DNA of 33,943 nt, taken from Saprolegnia diclina VS20 (lineage: Eukaryota > Oomycota > Saprolegniomycetes > Saprolegniales > Saprolegniaceae). Position 1 is the stretch's first letter, and each line of letters begins with the position of its first letter. Both the position numbers and the translations under genes were made by a program. The notes under the pieces are model-generated. The model was not told the DNA's origin. It was given only the letters and a program-made list of their open reading frames with translations, and did no database searches. Of the stretch, positions 9,410 through 17,142 are shown in pieces. The stretch is from assembly GCF_000281045.1 (NCBI RefSeq), contig NW_008246122.1, forward strand, positions 292,452 to 326,394. The letters are read 5' to 3'.

Positions 9410-10129
9410 ATGCCAGCCAGCCTCGACCGGTCCTCGCTCGTCTTCCTCGCGCAGCTCGCCGAGCAGGCCGAGCGCTACGACGAGATGGCCGACTACATGA
9501 AGACCGTCGTGACCTCGGACCCGACGCCGCTCGACCTCGAGGAGCGCAACCTCCTCGCTGTCGCGTACAAGAACGTCATTGGCAGCCGCCGGGCCGCGTG
9601 GCGTGTGCTCCAGGCCATCGAGACGCACCGCAAGAGCGAGCGCGTCGAGCACGTCCAGAAGTACCGCCTCAAGATCGAAGCCGAGCTCCAAGCGACGTGC
9701 GACGAGATGCTCGAGATGCTCAACAAGCAGCTGCTGCCGTCGGCGTCGTCGCCCGAAGACAGCGTCTTCTACCTCAAGACGCAGGGCGACTACTACCGGT
9801 ATTTGGCCGAGTTCCAGTCCAAGGAGCAGGGCGCGTGCGAGAAGGCGCTGGCCTGCTACGGCCAAGCGACCGACATTGCGACGTCCAAGCTGCACTCGAC
9901 CAACCCGCTCCGCCTCGGCCTTGCGCTCAACTTTGCCGTCTTCTACTGCGAGATCATGAAGCTGCCGGACCGCGCGTGCCAGCTCGCCAAGCAGGCCTTC
10001 GACGACGCGATCGCGGACATGGACTCGCTCACGGAGGAGAGCTTCCGGGACGCAGCCATGATTCTGCAGATCATTCGCGACAACCTGACGCTGTGGACGT
10101 CCGAAGAGGACGACGACCACCACCCGTAA
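9410..10129 (+). CDS. Canonical 14-3-3 protein
   Basis: A single-exon 239-residue 14-3-3 protein of normal length. It is a cytosolic dimeric adaptor that binds phosphorylated partners and affects signalling, cell cycle and enzyme activity. The N-terminal dimer helices (SSLVFLAQLAEQAERYDEM) are intact. The amphipathic groove is intact too: Lys54 in AYKNVIG, Arg60-Arg61 in SRRAAWR, Arg130-Tyr131 in GDYYRYLAEF and Asn174 in LALNFAVF. It ends LWTSEE plus an acidic tail. It appears to be the housekeeping copy, with the diverged relative at 6508-7206 on the other side of the HSF gene. An Inr/FPR-like element sits just before the start. It runs tail-to-tail with the next gene, 153 bp away. Confidence 0.97.
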   Translation: MPASLDRSSLVFLAQLAEQAERYDEMADYMKTVVTSDPTPLDLEERNLLAVAYKNVIGSRRAAWRVLQAIETHRKSERVEHVQKYRLKIEAELQATCDEMLEMLNKQLLPSASSPEDSVFYLKTQGDYYRYLAEFQSKEQGACEKALACYGQATDIATSKLHSTNPLRLGLALNFAVFYCEIMKLPDRACQLAKQAFDDAIADMDSLTEESFRDAAMILQIIRDNLTLWTSEEDDDHHP

Positions 10130-10282
10130 TAACCTAAGCTAATGCAATGTAATTTGATGACCCTCGTCGCGTGGTAGGCTAATAACAGTTGTCATAATCG
10201 AGGTAGACATAATGTCCACATCAACACCGAATACAAAAAAAGTGAATTGCTATGGGCTACAAAAATGGACTAGGAAGCTAGA

Positions 10283-11146
10283 CTAGAGCATCGGGTGCCA
10301 GGTGCGCGTTGCGATCGGCTCGTAGCTGGCAAAGGCCGCTTGCTCGTCGCCCGGAACCTTGTTGGCAGTGCAGTACGTCTGGTAGTCGCGCCACAAGGTC
10401 GCTGTCGCTTGATCCGTCACACTGGCGACCAGCGCTTGCTCGAGAAGGTACCGGCGTGGTGGCACATAGCACTTGAAGCTGCAGGTGGCGTGGTCGCAGA
10501 ACGTCGTCGACTTGCCTTGACGAAGGCAGTTGGCGCAAAAATGGTAGGCAAAGGCGGGACAAGTGGAACACTCGAACCAAAGCCCTTGCATCGGCTGGCT
10601 GCAGCCAAAGCAGGTTTCGTCGAGCCACACTTCCGTCTCGAGCTCGTTCTTGGCGAAGAAGGCGACGATCTTGGCCCACGCCTCGTCACTTGCGGGGTTG
10701 TGCGCCGCAAAGGTCGGGTCGAGGAGGAACCGGTAGAACGCCGACGCCCCTTGGCTCGTGTCGGCGTCGCCCGGTGGCAAATGCGTGAGACACCACGCCA
10801 AGGTGTCGAGCATGTACTGCTTCCCGAGGTCGTAGTCGCCCTTGGACCAGTAGAGCTGCGCAAGCAGAAAGAGCAAGTGGATGTACTGCCCTGGCGCTGG
10901 TGGACTCTTTTGGAACCGGTCCCAGATGGGGAGCCAGAGCGCCTCGGCCGCTGCGTAGTCGCCAAGGAAGCGGTATGTCAAACCGAGGTTGAATGATGCA
11001 ACCATCGTGCTGTTGTGCAATGGGCCATACATGCGCTCCTGCACATCGCTCGTCTCCTCAAACAGCGTCTTGGCCTCGACGAGCTGGCCGCGCTTGAAGC
11101 AGATCATTGCGAGGTAGTCGCGCGTGTACACCGTGCTCGGGTGGTC
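10283..11146 (-). repeat. Inverted repeat arm B, partner of 1-867
   Basis: This is the 3' 860 bp of the intact TIR-like/TPR/ZZ gene. It is nearly identical to the reverse complement of the left edge of the window. The high similarity across synonymous sites points to a recent duplication or ongoing gene conversion. Confidence 0.85.
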
Positions 11147-12403
11147 CGATCCGAGCAGCGAGAGCTGGGCTTCCAAGCACTTGCGGAACCAATCTATTGC
11201 TTGGTCGTAGTCGAAGAGCTTGTAGCTGGACAAGCCGAGGGTCGACATGGTCGCTATCGTCGACTTGTGAACAGCTCCGAGGTCCGTCAGCGCCATGGCG
11301 TACGTCTCTAAGGAGAGAGCACGGGCCTCAACAAAGTACTTGACCCCGTTCAGTGCGTGGGCGTACGCGTTGCGGACGTGACACAAGGTCATGGCATCGA
11401 GACCGTCGATGGCCAAGAGGTCGTTGAAGATCGTGCGCCACGTGGTCTCTGGCTCGCCGACTTGATGGGACGACCGACCCAGGTACGTCATGACGCGGAC
11501 AAGGTGAATATTGTCGGTCACTTGGATGTCAAGCGACGCAAAGAGGGTGCGGGCACGACTTGCAGCTATAAAGACATCCGCACTGGAGCTTCGTGTCCCG
11601 TGAATGGTGGCCAGACACAGATACCGGTAGGCTTCGTCTAGTGGCAAGAGACCCGATGCGATCTGCGCCGTCAGCGTCCGCTCCATCCAGTCCGAAATAG
11701 TCGAAAAGATGAGCCGATCGACGGCCGTGAACGACGTCTCGGCGCGAATGAGCTCAAAGATGCCGTCGCGATCACTTGGCACGGTGGTCTCGGACGCCTC
11801 GCTCTTGATCGTCCCCAACATATCCTCAAGAGCAGCGGGACGAAGCATATCGTGAACGAGGAGCCCCAGTTGACCGGGTGCCATGGCCATCTCGAACCGC
11901 GCCTTCATGGTCACAGCGACGTAGACCTCAAAGACGCACCAGCTCCGACGCAAGACGACCGGGTCGTTCCACGGGTGCATGATCATGACGACGTTGCCGA
12001 TGGCTGCGAGCTGCGTCTTGAACGTCGACGACCAGTACTCGAACGGGTACGAATGCGCGAGGTGTTGGTTGTTGTTGAAGACGCAAAACCAAAGGACGGC
12101 GTCGTCTGCCAAGCCTTGGTCGGTGAAGAAGGTGTCGAGGCTGTCGACGGTCTCCAAGAAGAGGTACTGCCAGGCGTGCGAGACATACCAGTTGGCCTCG
12201 GACACAAAGTGGCGCATGGACGCATCACTGGCAAGATGGTCGACGAGCGAGAGCTCGGTCGACTTGGTCAATGGCACAATATAGTCGAAGCAGACTTGGG
12301 CCGTGGTGAGACCGTTGAGCTTCTTGCGACCGCCGCAGGCCTCGATGAGGTGGTGGAAGTAGCGCAGCGAGACGCCGAGCGGGCGCGACGGCGAGGTCAC
12401 CAT
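10283..12403 (-). CDS. TIR-like / KLC-type TPR / ZZ-like zinc finger protein (intact copy)
   Basis: A 706-residue single-exon protein. Residues about 65-165 form a module with conserved WYVSHAW (72-78), WFCVFNNNQH (105-114), HPW (143-145) and SWCVFEVY (154-161). The order FxSH, loop, strand, then WC-x-x-E resembles a TIR domain, where that Glu is catalytic in NADase members (here Glu159). This is my inference; automated annotation often labels such proteins kinesin light chain. Residues about 250-590 hold TPRs of about 42 residues. Residues 598-645 carry a ZZ-like finger: C598-x2-C601, C612-x2-C615, C623-x2-C626, C636-D-H638, C641, C645. No signal peptide or membrane span is seen, so it is probably cytosolic. 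It diverges from the p62 gene over 313 bp. Its 3' part is duplicated at 1-868. Confidence 0.85.
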   Translation of the reverse strand: MVTSPSRPLGVSLRYFHHLIEACGGRKKLNGLTTAQVCFDYIVPLTKSTELSLVDHLASDASMRHFVSEANWYVSHAWQYLFLETVDSLDTFFTDQGLADDAVLWFCVFNNNQHLAHSYPFEYWSSTFKTQLAAIGNVVMIMHPWNDPVVLRRSWCVFEVYVAVTMKARFEMAMAPGQLGLLVHDMLRPAALEDMLGTIKSEASETTVPSDRDGIFELIRAETSFTAVDRLIFSTISDWMERTLTAQIASGLLPLDEAYRYLCLATIHGTRSSSADVFIAASRARTLFASLDIQVTDNIHLVRVMTYLGRSSHQVGEPETTWRTIFNDLLAIDGLDAMTLCHVRNAYAHALNGVKYFVEARALSLETYAMALTDLGAVHKSTIATMSTLGLSSYKLFDYDQAIDWFRKCLEAQLSLLGSDHPSTVYTRDYLAMICFKRGQLVEAKTLFEETSDVQERMYGPLHNSTMVASFNLGLTYRFLGDYAAAEALWLPIWDRFQKSPPAPGQYIHLLFLLAQLYWSKGDYDLGKQYMLDTLAWCLTHLPPGDADTSQGASAFYRFLLDPTFAAHNPASDEAWAKIVAFFAKNELETEVWLDETCFGCSQPMQGLWFECSTCPAFAYHFCANCLRQGKSTTFCDHATCSFKCYVPPRRYLLEQALVASVTDQATATLWRDYQTYCTANKVPGDEQAAFASYEPIATRTWHPML

Positions 12404-12716
12404 GCTGTGGTAGCACCAGCAAAACCTGAAATGGCACTCAGTTGGCAGCTCGAGCGAGCTTTGACTCTCGTATCATTGAAGAAAGGCTCGAGAGTCCAGC
12501 TGTGCCCAGCAGCCGACCCACTGTGGTGTGCGAGCATATCATAGTTGCGTGTTTCAACGTGATAGAGATACTAGTGGACTGGAAGAACGCAATATGAGTT
12601 TGCATATGGCACATGCCAAAGTAAAAAAAACAGTGCTGCCGAATGCAACCACCTCGTGCCACATATACGTGCCACAAATACACAAATAGTCGCCGCTTCC
12701 AAAACCAGGGGTCACG
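12404..12716. promoter_or_regulatory. Divergent promoter region
   Basis: 313 bp separates two genes transcribed outward (TIR-like protein - and TFIIH p62 +). On the minus strand, about 15-30 bp before the ATG at 12403, CCATTTCAGGTTTTGC looks like an Inr/FPR pair. Poly-A tracts lie near 12620. No gene was seen. Confidence 0.4.
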
Positions 12717-14518
12717 ATGGCTGGCGACGTCGTCTGCGCGGCCGAGGTCCGGTACCGAGAGCAACACAACGATAAGAGCCGCAACTCAGAAGGCACATGC
12801 GAGCTCGTGCTCACGCACTTGGGGCTGTCCCTGCGCTCGGGCGCCAAGCAGCTGCGTGCGATCCTGCTCCAGGACATCCAGGACCTCCAGGTCAACGCGG
12901 CGTCGGCGGCGCGGGTCCGGTACATGATGCGACTGCGACTGCGCCAGTCGCCGCCCATCACGTATGTCTTTGAATTCAGCGGCGACGACGATCTGCAGCT
13001 CTTCAAGACGCAGCTCGGCCAGCGCCTCGTGCAGTCGTCGGCGACGCCGGCGTCCAAGCAAGAAGGTGCATCTCGCTTGTCGCCTTCGTATATTCAAACC
13101 TATCTTCTAGTCATGTCGGAGACAGAGCGCAAGCAGCGCGCAGCGCTCTTGGCCGCGCACCCCAACACGCTCAAGCGGCAGCACACGGACATGGTCACGG
13201 GCGGCCTCATCTCGGAGAGCGATTTTTGGAACTTGACGTGCCGGAAGCAGCTGCTCATGACCGAGGCCGAGAAGCGGCAGAAGACGGGCAAGACGTCCGA
13301 GATCCTCACGGACGTTCAAGGCCAGAACCAAAGCGGCGAGCAAGCCGTCAAGTACAATTTGAACCCGGAGATCATCCACCAGATCTTTGTGCAATACCCC
13401 GTCGTGTACATGGCGTACCAAGAGCAGGTGCCCGACAAGATGGACGGCGTCGAGTTCTGGACCATGTTTGTCAAGAGCAAGTACGCGCACCGCGACCGGC
13501 TCAAGCACCAGCAGAGCGGCGTCGAGGACCTCTTTACCATTTACGAGGAGAAATGGCAGAAGACGCAGACGACGCCGGCCGTCCAAGGGCTCGTGGACCC
13601 ACTCGTGGACCTGACGGCGACCGCCCAAGACAATATTGTCAAGGCTAATATTGCGCCGCCCGATATTACGGACACGAACATTGCCAAGTTCAACCGCCAC
13701 GCTGCCGACGTCCTCAACGCCTCCGCGGCCATCCAGCCCAAGAAGAAGAAGCCATTGGCTGCGAAGAAGGCTGACCTCGCCGAAGCCATTGTGATCGACG
13801 ACCTCCAGGCGCCAGCTCCCGCGCCGTACATTCCGCTGAGCCTCGACAACACGGCGCGATATTTTGAGCATGATGTCCGTACCAACTCGAAATGTTTCCC
13901 AAGTCTGAGGCGTCGATAGGAGCACTCGCTCGTGCACCGGTCGTTCATGCAGCAACTCGAGCCGGCCCAGCGCGCGTTCGAGCGCATGCTGAGCGCGCAG
14001 CCCAACTTGACGGCCGCGTTTCCCAAAGGTACCTTGTGCTTTGGACAATTAATTTTTGGAAATTTTTGAAATATGACAATACGTAGGCTCGGTCGCAAAC
14101 ATTACGGCCGAGATCCTTGCCGAGAGCACGCAGAGTGCATCGAGCGAGGCCGTGACCAACCCGCGCTCCGAGCAGCACGCGCGGTTCATCCCAAAGTGCG
14201 TTTTTATTTTTTCGATTTTTGCAAGGGGTAGGGTTGAAGGGTTTCCTTTGATGTAGCGACTTCAAGACGTTGTTGACCAACCTCTTCCACGACGTGAACG
14301 AGCTCCTGCGTCACTACCTCAGCTTCAAGGAGAAGGTCGCCTCGGACGGGTCGCCCGAAGCGCGGCTCAAGCTCGAGCGCATCAAAGCGAAAATGGGCGA
14401 AAAGTGGGAGCATGTGGACCGCATGCGGCTCAAGCTCCCGCCCGCCGAACGCACGTCGCTCGGCCCGCTCTTGCTGCCGCTCAGCGACCAGCTCAACATT
14501 CCGTTCTTGGACGATTAA
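12717..14518 (+). CDS. GTF2H1: TFIIH core subunit p62/Tfb1
   Basis: A nuclear scaffold subunit of TFIIH, acting in RNA polymerase II initiation and nucleotide excision repair. Spliced protein is 530 residues, close to human p62 (548). Residues 1 to about 115 form the PH domain that contacts TFIIE and repair factors. Two BSD domains follow (SESDFWNL and GVEFWTMFVKSKY), then DLTATAQDN, and the C-terminal helices end at FLDD. I infer four introns: 13066-13110 (45 nt), 13875-13919 (45), 14029-14086 (58) and 14196-14256 (61). The last two are needed to join the frames and the second bypasses a TAG. The first is optional for the frame, since it is 45 nt without a stop, but it has GT...TCTTCTAG ends and its translation is unlike the family. 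Exons sum to 1,593 nt in one frame. Confidence 0.9.
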
Positions 14519-14849
14519 CGTTTTTCGATCAAAAGCAGCACGTTCAAATGACACATTGATTCGTTTCATTGGGATAGGTGACACACCTAAGGACATTATT
14601 GTGCACGTTACGGGACTAGCGTCGAGCAACTCGCAATTCGCTCGCATTTGCAGTTCAAATATTGAAATATGGGGGACCGTTGCAGGCTATTATCAACCCG
14701 CGGCTATAACGGTCTCGCAACTTGACACTATGGCAGGGTACGACGCAGGAGCTGCCCTCTGTCTCTTCATGCGAAGGCTGCTTTAGCCGCGGCAATATGT
14801 ATGGGCAGAACCAGCGCAAGTACGCTCTCGACTTCAGTGGACGACGCTC
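14519..14849. other. Spacer, possibly with 5' exons of the next gene
   Basis: 331 bp between p62 and the Tyr/Gly-rich gene. Short frames here (MYGQNQRKYALDF near 14797) have the same Tyr/Gln/Asn-rich flavour as the downstream protein and may be upstream exons. I could not join them with consistent phases. Confidence 0.3.
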
Positions 14850-15575
14850 ATGGTTCATGTACGCGTAGCGGTGCCAACCTCTATGGCCACAGCGCCTACG
14901 CCAACGAGTGGGCCAAGTTCACGTTGCTGCACTCGATCTCAGGAGGCGCGTAGGACCTTGCAGTCAATGCCATCGTCGTCCCAGCCACCGCCCGAAGCCC
15001 GCGGCCGAAGCTACGGTGGCGGCCAGAGCTCGTTCAACCCCTTCACCCACGAAGGCCAAGGCCGGTATAACAACCCGTACGAGCAGCCGCCGCCGCCAAC
15101 GTCGCAGACGATGCAGATCAACCAAGGCAGCGGGTTTCACTCGATGGGCCAAGGCCACCACCGGTATTCAGCTCTTCACTAGCACCACGGGCGATGCAAG
15201 TGTAGCCGGCGTGCTGAGCCCGCCGAGAATTACGAGGTTGTCTCGACGAGCTACCAGCCGCCAGCGTCGGAAAATGGCTACGGCAGCTACGCGCCAATAG
15301 AGCCACAGGGGTATGGCAGCTACGGCTATGATCCAAGCTACGGGCAGACGTCACCAGGCGAGTACCAGCCGTCGTACGGTGCGTACTCGCAGGGCAGCGA
15401 AGGCTACAGCTACCCAGCGTACGGCGAGGCAGTCAAGCACCAGTACAAGACATGCGGATGACGCTAAACATCAAATTCGACTGTCTGTAGGCCTGTGGAC
15501 GCCGGTGGCAACAACAACTTTAGCAGCCCCAGCGACTATTACTACGCTGTAGACTACAACCATCGCATGCGATAA
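14850..15575 (+). CDS. Tyr/Gly/Gln/Pro-rich low-complexity protein, 5' end uncertain
   Basis: Three exons join in frame: 14850-15163, 15206-15442 and 15491-15575, giving 211 residues. The 42-nt and 48-nt introns both have GT...TAG ends, and the second has a CTAAAC branch-like motif. The first contains an in-frame TAG, so splicing is needed. The protein is dominated by motifs such as SYGGGQSSFNPF, GYGSYAP, YGSYGYDPSYGQ and SPSDYYYAVDY. This is prion-like composition typical of disordered regions in RNA-binding or membrane-traffic scaffolds. No folded domain is visible. A separate frame at about 14870-14950 reads NLYGHSAYANEWAKFTLLHS, which looks genuinely coding and probably belongs to an upstream exon or a frameshifted part. 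The true start is therefore unsettled. Confidence 0.55.
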
Positions 15576-15815
15576 ACCAATATGTTCACTGACGTAGACG
15601 CGTCCTCCGTCGGCGAGTCCCATGCCCGAGATGGTCTTTGACTCCAGTTGACTGCCTCGTATCTCATCTCTGTGGTTAGGACCGTCCGGTGTCGAGTAGC
15701 TCTTCTGTGCACTCTGTAGGAGCTCGTCTTCTTGCTTCGTCGGCTCAGTGAACGCTGGTGGTAGCGCCCCGTGTCGAGCTCGAGCCGCAGTGCCCTTGGC
15801 TCGGCAGGTGCCTCC

Positions 15816-16058
15816 ATGGCCATGCACTCGATCCCCCACGTGGTTCTGAGAGTCGCGTTGACGCTAGCTCACGATGGACTGTAGGAGACGCACCAGTACG
15901 TGCCCAAGCTACAGCAATCGCTTGACGATCCGAGCCGCACATACGACAATAACGCCAAGCCCGCGCCGCAGCTCTGGGGTGGGACTGGCAACTTTGGCCA
16001 CTCGAGTACACGCATCTCACGTCCCCCTGGTGGCCACAGCCAAATTTCATTTGGGTAA
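15816..16058 (+). CDS. Small HN1/Jupiter-like protein (PPGG-x-S C-terminus)
   Basis: Two exons, 15816-15839 and 15885-16058, are separated by a 45-nt intron with GTGGTT...TGTAG ends, giving 65 residues. The protein is polar and ends SRPPGGHSQISFG. Proteins of the HN1/Jupiter microtubule-associated family have PPGG-x-S motifs of this kind, including at the C-terminus, and this is the only basis for the name. The last codons contain a textbook GTAAGT donor overlapping the stop (16055-16060), so an isoform that splices past the stop is possible: skipping to a CAG at about 16093 would add about a dozen residues. The gene is too short for ordinary gene finders. Confidence 0.5.
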
Positions 16059-16348
16059 GTGCTAGCTCGACTTGAGAGAATCCTGCAATACAGACAAACT
16101 GAGTCTGGTCATCTTTCGTGGTTGACTTGACGAGCAACAAGGAGTCGTCTGAATGTCAGCAAACTGACTGAGATCGAGCATCGGTGTGGCCGTGACCACC
16201 CATCTACCAAAAGAGTGAGCGGGTGACGAATGAATATAAACTGGCCAGAGACGTTCTCTTAGCCATCACACCTACGACCATCAACTTGGCACTGCGTTCA
16301 AACCCTCAGATTCGCATGCGCTTCATCCTCCGCACTTCCTTCTACACC

Positions 16349-16891
16349 ATGATCCAGCTCCTCTCGCTCGCTCTTATGTCGACAGCCATCGCCGCGGCGT
16401 CCCCGCCTACGGAATGCGGCTCTAAGTGCCTCTTTAGCTCGCTTCCCGCCTGCGCGGGCTGCGGCGGCGTCACCGAAAGCGGTGGCAACAACTTCAACAA
16501 CGTTGGCGGCAACGACGTCCCAACGCCGATGCCTTCGGTGCCAACGCCGATGCCGTCGGTGCCGACACCAGTGCCGTCGGTGCCGACACCAATGGCCTCA
16601 GTGCCGCATCCTGCTCCGTCCGTGCCCGCCACCAACGGTGTGCAAGGCGGTGGCCAGGGTAATGCACCAGGCATGATGCTGAACCAGCCGATGCTTACGG
16701 GTCTTGCTAACGCTGGGAACATGGGGGGCTTCTCGGGGGGCGTCAACACTAACAACGGGCTGGGCAACTCGAACGGCTTTGGCAACTCGAACGGCTTTGG
16801 CAACTGGAACGGCTTTGGCAACTCGAACGGCTTTAGCAACTCGAATGGCGGCTACATGAACGGCCCCTCGAGCCCGCGCGGTCGTGACTAG
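16349..16891 (+). CDS. Secreted Cys-motif protein with PT/S stalk and Gly/Asn repeats
   Basis: 180 residues from the ATG at 16349. The first 18 residues (MIQLLSLALMSTAIAA) form a signal peptide. The mature start carries C-x3-C-x7-C-x2-C (ECGSKC...CAGC), the same spacing as in two other proteins in the window. A proline/threonine/serine stalk of five VPTPMPS-like heptads follows, then a Gly/Asn/Met-rich region ending in GNSNGF repeats. The paralogue at 18954 has a GPI-anchor tail; this one ends at PSSPRGRD with no hydrophobic tail, so it is predicted to be secreted or wall-associated, unless an exon is missed. In-frame ATGs at 16223 and 16316 exist, but the signal peptide and paralogue alignment favour 16349. 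Function is unknown. Confidence 0.75.
   Translation: MIQLLSLALMSTAIAAASPPTECGSKCLFSSLPACAGCGGVTESGGNNFNNVGGNDVPTPMPSVPTPMPSVPTPVPSVPTPMASVPHPAPSVPATNGVQGGGQGNAPGMMLNQPMLTGLANAGNMGGFSGGVNTNNGLGNSNGFGNSNGFGNWNGFGNSNGFSNSNGGYMNGPSSPRGRD
16517..16621 (+). repeat. 21-bp tandem repeat coding VPTPMPS
   Basis: Five 21-bp units with decreasing identity encode VPTPMPS, VPTPMPS, VPTPVPS, VPTPMAS and VPHPAPS. A shorter version of the same stalk is found in the paralogue near 19150-19210. Such Pro/Thr/Ser stalks are typical sites of O-glycosylation. Confidence 0.85.
16763..16852 (+). repeat. 18-bp tandem repeat coding GNSNGF
   Basis: Five near-identical 18-bp units (GGCAACTCGAACGGCTTT) encode GNSNGF, with one unit changed to GNWNGF and the last decayed. 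Such low divergence implies recent expansion, so the unit number may vary between strains. Confidence 0.9.
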
Positions 16892-17142
16892 ACGCAGCGG
16901 TGACTCTACTGTACTAATATAACCAATCACGCCTTTTGTATCACTCGTACGCAAACAAGCCTCCACTCACGCTTCTCTCCTCCATCCATACAATGTCAAT
17001 TTTTCGTCGTGTTCCGTAGCACTATGGCCATCAATCTTACTTTGGCCTTGGCTGCGAGACGTCGTCTCATGGTCTTCTGTACCTTGGCCATCAAGGACAA
17101 TGGCAATACACACAAGCCACGGTCAACGTCCGCGTTGGTCGC

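Noticed and set aside
13107-14048. 313-codon antisense frame across p62
   Set aside because: It is the Leu/Val/Arg-rich mirror of real p62 exons and crosses two introns.
14412-14786. 124-codon plus-strand frame overlapping the end of p62
   Set aside because: It starts inside p62 in another frame. Only its last part (GYYQPAAITVS) could be an exon of the next gene, and I could not join it.
15471-15839. 122-codon minus-strand frame with protein-like stretches (EPTKQEDELLQSAQKS, GMGLADGGRVYVSEH)
   Set aside because: It overlaps the last exon of the Tyr/Gly-rich gene and the first exon of the HN1-like gene on the other strand, and no family was recognised. Worth one profile search, but not supported.
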